Below, piece after piece: positions 18,135 to 25,807 of a stretch of 64,000 nucleotides of DNA; positions within the stretch are counted from its first letter, which is position 1, and every line of letters begins with the position of its first letter. The position numbers were made by a program, and so were the translations under genes. The notes beneath the pieces were generated by a model that made no database searches, was not told the DNA's origin, and was given only the letters and a program-made list of their open reading frames with translations. The DNA is from JACQGZ01 sp036004665 (GTDB lineage Bacteria; Sysuimicrobiota; Sysuimicrobiia; Sysuimicrobiales; Humicultoraceae), in NCBI GenBank assembly GCA_036004665.1, contig DASYRG010000080.1, positions 1 through 64,000 on the forward strand. The letters are read 5' to 3'.

Positions 18135-18506
18135 ATGGCCAGGGTGATACATTTCGATATGGTCGCCGACGACATCGAGCGAGCAAAAGCGTTCTACGGT
18201 GAGGTCTTCGGCTGGAAATTCCAGAAGTACGAAGGGGGACAGCAGGAATACTGGCTGATCACCACGGGGGTGGCACCCGAGCCGGGGATCGATGGCGGGA
18301 TCTCCAAACGCACGGAGCAGAACCCGGCCCTGCAAAATTCGATCGGGGTCAAGTCGGTGGCCGAGTCCTCCATAGATGTCACGCGCAATGGCGGTAAGGT
18401 CCTTGTGCCGAAAGCCGCCATCCCCGGGGTAGGGTGGTTCGCTGTGTGCATGGACACAGAAGGCAACACCTTCGGACTCTTCGAGGATGACAAGACGGCC
18501 AAGTAA
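18135..18506 (+). CDS. VOC-family protein (glyoxalase/dioxygenase fold)
   Basis: A 123-residue single VOC domain. It has VIHFDMVADDIERAKAFYGEVFGWKF at the first beta-alpha-beta unit, ITTGVAPEPGIDGGISKR in the middle, and a second unit ending MDTEGNTFGLFEDD. Single-domain members include lactoylglutathione lyase-like and hydroxylase-like enzymes and resistance proteins; the substrate cannot be assigned. A strong SD (AAGGAGGGGG) precedes the ATG by about 5 bases. A hairpin terminator follows at once, so it is monocistronic. Base composition here is closer to the AT-richer neighbour on the left. Confidence 0.88.
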   Translation: MARVIHFDMVADDIERAKAFYGEVFGWKFQKYEGGQQEYWLITTGVAPEPGIDGGISKRTEQNPALQNSIGVKSVAESSIDVTRNGGKVLVPKAAIPGVGWFAVCMDTEGNTFGLFEDDKTAK

Positions 18507-18527
18507 CTGACCTCGTCGCCGCAGGTT

Positions 18528-18563
18528 GATGGAGGCGGGTTGCACGCCCGCCTCCATCGTTTT
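18528..18563. terminator. Hairpin terminator between convergent VOC and hpaD genes
   Basis: A perfect 12-bp stem, GATGGAGGCGGG/CCCGCCTCCATC (18528-18539 and 18547-18558), with a 7-base loop, then GTTTTC. It lies 22 bases after the VOC stop and just beyond the hpaD stop, so it may serve both strands. Confidence 0.75.
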
Positions 18564-18584
18564 CTCAGCGCAGAGAAGGGCTGG

Positions 18585-19592
18585 TTAGCTCTGGTCCCGC
18601 CCGGTCGAGGCGACGGTGGCGGGGCGATCCTGCAACGTTGGCTCGGAGAGGGGGAGAAATTCCCCCGTCGTCACCGACTCCACTGACGAGGCCTCGTCAA
18701 ACCAGGAGCGCGGCGCCATCGCCCCCCACAGCGTCGCCCGCCGCGGGTCGTTGAGCTTCCAGCGAAGGGTGGGCCAGTCGGGGTCGGGGATCATGTAGTC
18801 GCCGGTGTAGAGTTCGATCCGGTTGCCGTCCGGGTCGCGCAGATAGAGGAAGAAGGCGTTGCTCAGGCCGTGCCGCCCGGGGCCGCGCTCGATGGCCGCC
18901 ATCCGCCCGGCCGAGGCGAGGATGTCGGCCGCCCGCACGACCCCGGCCGCATCGGACAGCCAGAAGCCGGCGTGGTGCACCCGCGGACCGACCCCGGTCA
19001 TCAGGGCGATGTCGTGCACGTTCTGCTTGCGGTGCAGCCAGGTGGCCCAGAGACGGGGTGTCGCCTCTTCCGTCTCGGTCAGTTCCGAACACTGGAACCC
19101 GAGGGTCTGCTGGTACCACTCGGCGGCCTGCTGCACGTCGGGCACCTGGCAGTTGAAGTGGTCGAGCCGCATCACCCCTGGACCGCGGTAGCGGTCGTAC
19201 TGCTGCAGCAGCCTCTCGACGGGAGCCATCTCATGGAAGAACTCCAGCGGCAGCCCGGCGGGGTCTTGCACGCGCAGCGCGCGACCCTGTCCCACTTCGT
19301 TCCGTTCCACCCAGCGGTGCGGGAGGCCCGCCGACGACGCCAGCTCTGCCAGGGCCTCCAGATCGCGGGAGGAGCCCACGCGAAAGGCGATGTGGCCGAC
19401 GCCGGGGGAGGAGGCCCGCCGCAGCACCAGGCTGTGATGCTGCCACTCCTCATACCCGCGCAGGTAGAGGCGCTCGGAGTCCTGGGCTGTCTCGACGAAT
19501 CCCAGCAGGTCGACGTAGAACCCCCGCGCCCGAGTCAGGTCGGTGACGCGGAACTCGATGTGGGCGGCGCGGAGGATCTGCGGCGCCGTCAC
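18585..19592 (-). CDS. hpaD: 3,4-dihydroxyphenylacetate 2,3-dioxygenase (extradiol, VOC type)
   Basis: A 335-residue two-module extradiol dioxygenase that opens the homoprotocatechuate ring to 5-carboxymethyl-2-hydroxymuconate semialdehyde. Metal ligands are visible in the second module: His145 in MRLDHFNCQV, His207 in RVHHAGFWL and Glu260 in GNRIELYTGDY. The C-terminal tail with WGAMAPRSWFDE resembles homoprotocatechuate dioxygenases of Brevibacterium and Thermus type. GTG 19592 is chosen because it follows the hpaC stop by one base; codons further upstream belong to hpaC in another frame. It is the last gene of the minus-strand hpa operon. Confidence 0.92.
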   Translation of the reverse strand: MTAPQILRAAHIEFRVTDLTRARGFYVDLLGFVETAQDSERLYLRGYEEWQHHSLVLRRASSPGVGHIAFRVGSSRDLEALAELASSAGLPHRWVERNEVGQGRALRVQDPAGLPLEFFHEMAPVERLLQQYDRYRGPGVMRLDHFNCQVPDVQQAAEWYQQTLGFQCSELTETEEATPRLWATWLHRKQNVHDIALMTGVGPRVHHAGFWLSDAAGVVRAADILASAGRMAAIERGPGRHGLSNAFFLYLRDPDGNRIELYTGDYMIPDPDWPTLRWKLNDPRRATLWGAMAPRSWFDEASSVESVTTGEFLPLSEPTLQDRPATVASTGRDQS

Positions 19593-19593
19593 G

Positions 19594-20178
19594 TCAGGAC
19601 TCCGCGGACTCGTCGAAGAAAATGCGCGCCGACTCGTGCGTCCACGGATCGGCGGGCGCCCCCACGTACTCCTCCGGCTCGGCCAGATGCCGGTAGCGCC
19701 CGGCAAAGAAGATCAGCGGACGGCCGGACTCGCCGACCTGCAATCCCCTTACTTCGCCGAGGACGATGGTATGGTCGCCCCCCTCGACCAGGCGCGCCAC
19801 CCTGCAGCCGGCGACGGCCAGCGCCCCGACGAGCAGCGGCCCGTGCTCCCAGCGCTGAAACCGGAACTCGGGTGGGCGCGGCTGCGGCCAGACCCCAGCG
19901 AAGTAGCGCGACAGCGGCTCCTGCTCTTCGCGCAGCACGTTGATCGAGAACAGGGTGTCCGCCGTCATCTGCTTGTGCGTCCGCGCGCGGCGGTCCACGC
20001 AGACCAGCAGCAGCAGGGGATCGAGCGAGACCGAGGAGAGGGCGTTGGCCGTCATGCCGTGCACGCCGGCCGGACTCTCCACCGCCACGACCGTCACGCC
20101 CGTGGCGAAGAGGCCCATCGTCCGGCGAAACTCCGCCGCCGCGGGGGCTGCCGCCGGTGTCCCGCCGGGTGCGTCCAC
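19594..20178 (-). CDS. hpaC: Flavin reductase, HpaC-type component of 4-HPA 3-monooxygenase
   Basis: A 194-residue flavin reductase-like protein supplying reduced flavin to HpaB. Motifs are FRRTMGLFATGVTVVAVE near the N-terminus, GMTANALSSVSLDPLLLLVC in the flavin-binding loop, and a histidine in GGDHTIVLGEVRGL. It begins with GTG directly after the hpaB stop (no gap) and ends one base before hpaD. This ordering, hpaB-hpaC-hpaD, matches dedicated two-component monooxygenase operons. The N-terminal Ala/Pro extension of about 15 residues is poorly conserved sequence. Confidence 0.92.
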   Translation of the reverse strand: MDAPGGTPAAAPAAAEFRRTMGLFATGVTVVAVESPAGVHGMTANALSSVSLDPLLLLVCVDRRARTHKQMTADTLFSINVLREEQEPLSRYFAGVWPQPRPPEFRFQRWEHGPLLVGALAVAGCRVARLVEGGDHTIVLGEVRGLQVGESGRPLIFFAGRYRHLAEPEEYVGAPADPWTHESARIFFDESAES

Positions 20179-21684
20179 CTACTCTGTGGTCCGGATCGGT
20201 TCGCGGGCGGGGGCGGGTGGCGTGGCGGCCGCCTCCTGCGCATCCCTCATCAGGAAGGCCCGCACCCGTTCCATGTACGGTTTGCGGTCGTAGCTGGCAA
20301 AGGTGGCCATCTGCATGCGCACAGGATCGCCGAAGAAAAAGCGCTCGTAGATGACCTGCCGGGAGCCAAAGGAGGAGAGCGCCAGATCCCAGGCCAGCCG
20401 GAAGAGGCGGATACGGTCGGTGGCGTCGAGACGGGCGGCCTGGTAGTACCGGGCGATCTCCTCGCCCAGCGGCCCCTCGACGTCGGCCTGCGTGGGGCGT
20501 CCCATCATCCCGCTGGCGCCGAGCAGTTGGAGGATCTCAACCATCCGCGGGTACATCGACTGGAACATGTTGCGGGCCGCATCCAGCGGGGGCCAGGCCG
20601 GCGTCATCATCCCCCACTTGTCCACCTGGGCGTCTGCCTCGGAGGCGCGCAGGAACGCCTTCATCGACTCGAGGTAGTAGATGATCTCGGCGATCTTGCC
20701 CTGGACGTGCTGGAATTGCTCGATCGCGATGGCGTCCACGATCAGCGAGGCGACGCCCAATACGAACTCGGTCTTGGCGACGTTCTTGGTGGCCACCTGG
20801 TGGGCCATGTGCACGACGGCGTTCGTCGCGCCGAAGGCCTTGTTGCACCGCTCGACGTCCCCCAGCAGGAAGACGCGCTCCCAGGGCACCACGACGTCGT
20901 CGAAAATGACGACGGCGTCCATCTCCTCGAACCGCGCCCCCAGCGGATGGTCGAAGGTAGACCCACCCACATCGAACGACTCCCGGCAGATGAAGCGCAG
21001 CCCCTTGGTCGCGCAGGGGATGCCGAAGGCGAAGGCGTAGGGGCGATCCTCATCGGTGGCCTTGAGCAGCGTGGACGGGAAGACCATGATCTCGTCGGCA
21101 ATGGGCAGGGTGGCGAGCATGCGGGCCCCGCGGATGAGGAGGCCGTCGCTGGCCTCCTTGACGACCCGCGCCGCCAGGTAGGGATCGGCCTGCCCGCCCG
21201 GCCCGATAGAGCGGTTGGCCTGCGGGTTGATCAGGGTGTGGGTGAGGACGAGGTCGTGCTCGCGTACGTGTTCGTAGTAGCGGCGGATGTTGTCGCCGAA
21301 GCGGGGGTCGTTCTCGGCGCAGTAGTCCCCCGCCGTCGCGTAGGCCATCAGGGCGCGGTTGAGATAGTCGGGAGTGCGGCCCATCAGGCCGCCGGAGTAG
21401 TCCGCCCAGCGCTTCATCATCGACCGCACGCGCCCCAGGTCCTCCCGAGAGCGCGGAACCAGGAAGGAGAGCCCCACCCGCTGGCCGCTGGAGGGGGAGA
21501 CGTACGTCATCGATTCTCGGAGGGCGGGGTCGTGCTGCATGTCATAGAGCGCGGCCAGGCTGGCGATGACGTTCCGGAAGGCGGGGTGCGTCGTGACATC
21601 GTCCACCTGTTTCCCTTCGATCCAGAGGTCGCGACGCGCCGCCCGCAGCCCCTCGATGAACTCCACTCCCGTCCGTGCCGGCAA
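20179..21684 (-). CDS. hpaB: 4-hydroxyphenylacetate 3-monooxygenase, oxygenase component
   Basis: A 501-residue FADH2-dependent monooxygenase converting 4-hydroxyphenylacetate to homoprotocatechuate. Family features are LPARTGVEFIEGLRAARRDLWI at the start, LTHTLINPQANRS, the substrate/flavin segment DDVVVPWERVFLLGD, and a C-terminal region with IYERFFFGDPVRMQMA. TTG 21684 is chosen because AGGAGGT lies 7 bases upstream; the frame runs further up but without family sequence. Pairing with hpaC directly downstream supports the assignment over the related 4-hydroxybutyryl-CoA dehydratases. Confidence 0.93.
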   Translation of the reverse strand: MPARTGVEFIEGLRAARRDLWIEGKQVDDVTTHPAFRNVIASLAALYDMQHDPALRESMTYVSPSSGQRVGLSFLVPRSREDLGRVRSMMKRWADYSGGLMGRTPDYLNRALMAYATAGDYCAENDPRFGDNIRRYYEHVREHDLVLTHTLINPQANRSIGPGGQADPYLAARVVKEASDGLLIRGARMLATLPIADEIMVFPSTLLKATDEDRPYAFAFGIPCATKGLRFICRESFDVGGSTFDHPLGARFEEMDAVVIFDDVVVPWERVFLLGDVERCNKAFGATNAVVHMAHQVATKNVAKTEFVLGVASLIVDAIAIEQFQHVQGKIAEIIYYLESMKAFLRASEADAQVDKWGMMTPAWPPLDAARNMFQSMYPRMVEILQLLGASGMMGRPTQADVEGPLGEEIARYYQAARLDATDRIRLFRLAWDLALSSFGSRQVIYERFFFGDPVRMQMATFASYDRKPYMERVRAFLMRDAQEAAATPPAPAREPIRTTE

Positions 21685-21739
21685 TTCAGTGACCTCCTGA
21701 GGTATGCAACCTCTCAGACAACAGACTCTTGACCGACGC

Positions 21740-22225
21740 TCATATCCAGCGCCGCACCGCGTTCTTGTACCGCCGGTATGCCTCCCCGAACCGACGCTCC
21801 AGGTACTCCTCTTCCCGGGCGATGACACCGTAGCGGATGAGGGCGAGCGCCGGCAGAAGCAGGAGGAGCGCCCACAAGCTGTTGGCGAGGATCGCGGCTC
21901 CGACGTGAGCCACACTCAGCCCCAGGTAGATGGGATTGCGGGACAGTCGGTAGGGGCCCTGGGTGACCAGGACGGTCGCGGGGCGGTAGACCTCGACGTG
22001 GGTGCCCGCCCGGGCGAAGGTCCTGACAGCCCAGGCCGCCAGGACGAGCCCGGTGGCAAGGAACGCTCCTCCCAGGACGAGGCGCGTGGGGAACGCGCCC
22101 AGGGTCGTGGGCCAGATCAGGTCCGTGAGGATACCGAGAAGCAGGAATCCCAGGTAGACCAGAGGCGGGAGGGCAATCACCCGCGGACGATCTTGATCAG
22201 GAGTGGTCGCGTTGATCACATTCAC
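21740..22225 (-). CDS. Isoprenylcysteine carboxyl methyltransferase-like membrane protein
   Basis: A 161-residue integral membrane methyltransferase-like protein with about four spans. The C-terminal signature GPYRLSRNPIYLGLSV, then EEEYLERRFGEAYRRYK, is typical of the ICMT/PEMT group that binds S-adenosylmethionine. Bacterial members methylate unknown small molecules or lipids. The GTG start overlaps the hpaE stop (GTGA), so it is expressed with the 4-HPA pathway genes. Its role there is unclear: possibly O-methylation of an aromatic intermediate, or simple operon hitch-hiking. Confidence 0.85.
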   Translation of the reverse strand: MNVINATTPDQDRPRVIALPPLVYLGFLLLGILTDLIWPTTLGAFPTRLVLGGAFLATGLVLAAWAVRTFARAGTHVEVYRPATVLVTQGPYRLSRNPIYLGLSVAHVGAAILANSLWALLLLLPALALIRYGVIAREEEYLERRFGEAYRRYKNAVRRWI

Positions 22226-23754
22226 CCGTTGTTCAGTTTCCGCAAGTCGGTTGGACGAGGCGCGTCGCCCTTCCCCATCTTCGGGATTGGGTGCGTCCCC
22301 GTGGCGACGTGGATGGTCTTGTACTCCATGTAGAACTCGAAGGAGTAGTGGCCTCCTTCGCGGCCGATGCCGCTGTGCTTCATCCCGCCGAACGGCGTCC
22401 GCAAATCGCGCACGTTCTGCGAGTTGGTCCAGACCATCCCCGCCTCGAGCGCCTGGGCCACGCGGTGGGCGCGTGAGACGTCGCCGGTCCACAGGTAGGC
22501 GGCGAGGCCGTAGCGCACGTCGTTGGCCAGCTTGACCGCGTCCGACTCGTCGGTGAACGGAATCACCACCAAGACCGGGCCGAAGATCTCCTCCTGGGCG
22601 ATGCGCATCTCGTTGCGGACGCCGGTGAAGACGGCCGGCTCCAGGTAGTTGCCCTGTGGCAGATGGGCGGGCCGCCGGCCACCGGTGGCCAGGTGGGCAT
22701 CCTCGGCGAGGCCGACCTCGATGTAGCCGCTGACCCGTTCCCAGTGCTCCGGGTGGATCAGCGGACCGACCTCGGTTGCCGGGTCCATGGGTTCCCCCAC
22801 GCGCAGGCGGGCCACGCGGTCGACCAGCCTGCGGGTGAACTCGTCGGCGATGCGCCGATCGACCAGCAGGCGGGAGTTTGCCGTGCAGCGTTCGCCATTG
22901 AGCGTGAAGACGCCGGCGATCGTGGCGTCCAGGGCCCGGTCCAGGTCGGCGTCCGGAAAGACGATCACCGGGGACTTGCCGCCGAGCTCCATCGAGTAGC
23001 GCTTCAGGGTGGCGGCGCCGTTGCGCATGATCTCCTGGCCGGTGGTGGTCTCGCCGGTGAAGGAGATGAGCTGCACGCCCGGGTGCGCCACCAGCGGCGC
23101 CCCGGCGCTCTCACCATAGCCGTGCACGACGTTGAAGACCCCGGGGGGAAGGCCTGCCTCCTGAATGATCTGCGCCAGGAGGGTCGCAGAGAGCGGCGCC
23201 CACTCGGCCGGCTTGAGGACGCAGGCGCAGCCCGCGGCCAGGCAGGGCGCGACCTTCCAGGTCTCCAGCATGAACGGCGTATTCCAGGGGGTGATCAATC
23301 CGGCGACCCCGGCGGGGACCCGAATGGTGTAGTTGAGAAAAGCGCCTTCGACGGGGAAGGTCTCGTTGGGCACCGTCGTGGCCATCTCCGCGAAGAACCG
23401 GAAGTTCTCGGCGGCCCGGGGGATCTGCCCGTGGCGGATCTGGCTGAAGGGGATCCCGGTATCGAGGCACTCCAGCCGCGCGATCTCCTCGACGCGCTCT
23501 TCGATGCCCTCGGCGATGCGCACCAGCGCCCGGGCGCGTTCCGCGGGGCTCATCCGCCGCCACGGGCCGTCGTCGAAGGCGCCCCGCGCGGCCCAGACGG
23601 CGCGGTCGATGTCCTCACCCGTTCCTGCGGCCACCGACGTGATGGGCTGATTGGTGGCGGGATTCAGCGTGGGGAAGGATCCGCCCGCGGCGGGGTCGGT
23701 GAACTCACCGTTGATGAAGTGGCGGGCGGTGTCGATGCGCGGCAGGGTCTTCAC
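22222..23754 (-). CDS. hpaE: 5-carboxymethyl-2-hydroxymuconate semialdehyde dehydrogenase
   Basis: A 510-residue NAD-dependent aldehyde dehydrogenase for the semialdehyde made by HpaD. The NAD fold shows ITPWNTPFMLETWKVAP, FTGETTTGQEIM and the general base in MELGGKSPVIVFP. The catalytic cysteine is in TLNGERCTANSRL. The EEIFGPVL segment and the C-terminal FGGMKHSGIGREGG are also present. The closest functional class is HpaE because of the operon with hpaB, hpaC and hpaD. A perfect palindrome lies 62 bases upstream of the GTG start and may be its operator. Confidence 0.92.
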   Translation of the reverse strand: MKTLPRIDTARHFINGEFTDPAAGGSFPTLNPATNQPITSVAAGTGEDIDRAVWAARGAFDDGPWRRMSPAERARALVRIAEGIEERVEEIARLECLDTGIPFSQIRHGQIPRAAENFRFFAEMATTVPNETFPVEGAFLNYTIRVPAGVAGLITPWNTPFMLETWKVAPCLAAGCACVLKPAEWAPLSATLLAQIIQEAGLPPGVFNVVHGYGESAGAPLVAHPGVQLISFTGETTTGQEIMRNGAATLKRYSMELGGKSPVIVFPDADLDRALDATIAGVFTLNGERCTANSRLLVDRRIADEFTRRLVDRVARLRVGEPMDPATEVGPLIHPEHWERVSGYIEVGLAEDAHLATGGRRPAHLPQGNYLEPAVFTGVRNEMRIAQEEIFGPVLVVIPFTDESDAVKLANDVRYGLAAYLWTGDVSRAHRVAQALEAGMVWTNSQNVRDLRTPFGGMKHSGIGREGGHYSFEFYMEYKTIHVATGTHPIPKMGKGDAPRPTDLRKLNNG

Positions 23755-23815
23755 GGGAGCAGCTCTCGTCCTTCCAGAGTCAGTACGTCAAGTGCTCGAC
23801 TGTGCCACACAGATC

Positions 23816-23835
23816 AACTCGGTCCGGACCGAGTT
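23816..23835. promoter_or_regulatory. 20-bp perfect palindrome upstream of hpaE
   Basis: AACTCGGTCCGGACCGAGTT is a perfect inverted repeat in the 137-base gap between the DapA-like gene and hpaE. No T run follows on either strand, so it looks more like an operator for a dimeric TetR- or GntR-type repressor than a terminator. No regulator gene is present in the hpa cluster in this window. Confidence 0.55.
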
Positions 23836-23891
23836 CCGATGAAGTTCTCTTGAAATTGCAGGCGGGAGCAGCGTGCGAGCATAGAAACTCA

Positions 23892-24797
23892 CTAGCCTTG
23901 AACTACCGCGGCAGCCGCGGGAGAGAGCAGGCCGTACTGCGCCAGGACCCCCCGCAACCGCTCCGTGTGGTCGGGGGAAAGCGGCGCCAGCGGCGAGCGC
24001 ACTTCCGGGTCGATCTTCCCCATCATCCCCAGGGCCGTCTTGGCGGGCACGGGGTTGGTGTCGATGAAGAGGACCTCATTCATCGGCAGCAGGTGGTCGT
24101 GCAGCTCCCGCGCCTCATTCCACCGCCCCTCCGCCGCCAGGTCGTAGAGACGCGCCACCTCCGCGGGCAGCACGTTGCCGGTGGCGCTGACGTGCCCCGC
24201 GCCGCCGAGAGCCAGCAGGGAGAAGCAGAACATCTCGATCCCCGAGTAGACGAGAAAGCTCTTCGGGCAGAGGTGAAAGACGCGGTTGATGTGCTCGAAG
24301 TCTTTGTTCGCCTCCTTGACGCCGACAATATTGGGCACATCACGGGCCAGGCGCGCGATGGTGGCGGCCTCGAGGTTCACGGCGGTGCGGCCGGGGATGT
24401 TGTAGAGAATGACGGGCAGATCGACGGAGCCCGCGACCGTGTGAAAATAGCGAAAGAGTCCCTCCTGCGAGGGGCGGGTGTAGTAGGGGACGACGACGAG
24501 GACGGCGTCGGCGCCGGCCCGGCGGGCGGCGGACGTCAGGCGGAGGGTCTCGTCGAGGTTGTTGGTGCCCGTGCCGGCCACGACCGGCACACGCTTCCTC
24601 GCCACGCGGACCGCCCGCGCGATCAATCCCTCGCGCTCCTCCAGGCTGAGGGCGGCCGGCTCCCCCGTGGTACCGCCGATGACGATGCCGTGGCTGCCGG
24701 AGGCGATCTGCCACTCCAGCAGATCGTCAAAGCGGCTCTCGTCGATGCGGCCCCCCCGGAAGGGCGTCACCAGGGGGACGAGCGATCCTCGCAGCAC
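23892..24797 (-). CDS. DapA/DHDPS-family aldolase-lyase in the hpa operon
   Basis: A 301-residue class I aldolase-type TIM barrel of the dihydrodipicolinate synthase/N-acetylneuraminate lyase family. Motifs are LVTPFRGG at the first strand, GGTTGEPAALSLEER, the tyrosine in VVVPYYTRPSQEG and the Schiff-base lysine in IVGVKEANKDF. True DapA is possible. However, the place at the head of the hpa operon suggests it may act on a 4-HPA pathway intermediate (aldolase or hydratase-aldolase) in place of HpaI, or on a keto acid. GTG 24797 is chosen for its SD (GGAGGAG, 6 bases away); ATG 24845 is an alternative. Confidence 0.85.
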   Translation of the reverse strand: MLRGSLVPLVTPFRGGRIDESRFDDLLEWQIASGSHGIVIGGTTGEPAALSLEEREGLIARAVRVARKRVPVVAGTGTNNLDETLRLTSAARRAGADAVLVVVPYYTRPSQEGLFRYFHTVAGSVDLPVILYNIPGRTAVNLEAATIARLARDVPNIVGVKEANKDFEHINRVFHLCPKSFLVYSGIEMFCFSLLALGGAGHVSATGNVLPAEVARLYDLAAEGRWNEARELHDHLLPMNEVLFIDTNPVPAKTALGMMGKIDPEVRSPLAPLSPDHTERLRGVLAQYGLLSPAAAAVVQG

Positions 24798-24852
24798 CGC
24801 CAACTCCTCCTCCACCGGCTCGCGCGGGCGCCGGCAGACGTACATCAGGTGT

Positions 24853-24882
24853 AGGGTAGCGCAGCAGCCCAGGATTCGCCAA
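24853..24882 (-). promoter_or_regulatory. Candidate promoter for the DapA-like gene and hpa operon
   Basis: On the minus strand, TTGGCG (24882-24877), an 18-base spacer and TACCCT (24858-24853). Initiation would fall near 24845, just before the SD that serves GTG 24797. The divergent liv genes lie on the other side. Confidence 0.35.
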
Positions 24883-24910
24883 CCACCCGCGGAAATACTC
24901 TTCCCGCCTC

Positions 24911-25807
24911 ATGACGCTCGAGCAGCAAATCGCGCAATTCCTAGCCAGCGGACTGGTCAACGGCGCGATTTACGCGCTGCTGGGGCTCGGCCTCGTCGTT
25001 ATCTTCAGCGTCACGCGGGTGGTCAACGTGGCGCAGGGGGAGTTTGCCGCCTTCGCCGCGTTGCTGGCGGCGACGCTGGTGGGCCGCAACCTCCCCCCGC
25101 TGTTCGCCTACCTCACCGCCGTCGCCGCCGCGACCGGCCTAGGCGCGGCCATGCACCTGGTGGCCATCCGGCCGGCCCGCAACGCCACCGCGCTGACCCT
25201 CTTGATCATCACGATCGCCGTGCACCTAGCTTTGAAAGGCTTCCTGCTCTTGCTGTGGGGGACGCAGCCCTACAGCCTCCCCCCCTTCACTGTGGGTCCC
25301 CCCGTCCGCATCGCCGGCGCGATCCTCACCCGGCAGAGCCTCTGGGTCCTGGGCGCGGTGGCAGTGATCCTGGCCGCCGCCTACCTGTTCTTCGCCCGCA
25401 CCGTCTACGGCAAATCGCTGCGCGCCTGCGCGGTCAACCCGAGAGCGGCGCGCCTCGTCGGCATCAGCGTGGATCGCATGGGGACGCTGGCCTTCGCGGT
25501 GGGGGGCGGCCTGGGAGGCATCGCCGGCATCCTGATCACCCCGCAGACCCTGGCCACCTACGACATGGGATTGATCCTGGGGCTGAAGGGGTTCGTCGGC
25601 GCGGTGGTCGCGGGTATGACGTCCTACCCGTGGACCGTCGCTGCCACGCTGGGGTTCGGCGTAGTCGAGGCCCTCGGCGCTGGGCTGATCTCTTCCGCCT
25701 ACCGCGATGGCATCGCCTTCGCCGTCCTGGTGCTCGTGCTGCTGGCACGCGCGCTGCGCCATCTGCGTGAAGGCGTCCTCATCGGTGAGGAGGCGGCCCA
25801 GGAGTGA
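24911..25807 (+). CDS. livH: Branched-chain-type ABC transporter permease, LivH family
   Basis: A 298-residue permease with about eight spans. LVNGAIYALLGLGLVVIFSVT and RVVNVAQGEFAAFAALLA are typical of the LivH N-terminus. The later ARLVGISVDRMGTLAFAVGGG, then GGIAGIL, is the characteristic cytoplasmic motif. The ATG lies just 3' of TACTCT, and no clear SD is seen. The stop overlaps the LivM-LivG fusion start (GTGA). The system could carry branched-chain amino acids or aromatic acids; its divergent placement from the hpa operon favours aromatic acids (inference). Confidence 0.92.
   Translation: MTLEQQIAQFLASGLVNGAIYALLGLGLVVIFSVTRVVNVAQGEFAAFAALLAATLVGRNLPPLFAYLTAVAAATGLGAAMHLVAIRPARNATALTLLIITIAVHLALKGFLLLLWGTQPYSLPPFTVGPPVRIAGAILTRQSLWVLGAVAVILAAAYLFFARTVYGKSLRACAVNPRAARLVGISVDRMGTLAFAVGGGLGGIAGILITPQTLATYDMGLILGLKGFVGAVVAGMTSYPWTVAATLGFGVVEALGAGLISSAYRDGIAFAVLVLVLLARALRHLREGVLIGEEAAQE

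Noticed and set aside
23816..23835. Palindrome as a terminator of the DapA-like gene
   Set aside because: No T run follows on the transcribed strand, and it lies in a promoter-sized gap before hpaE.
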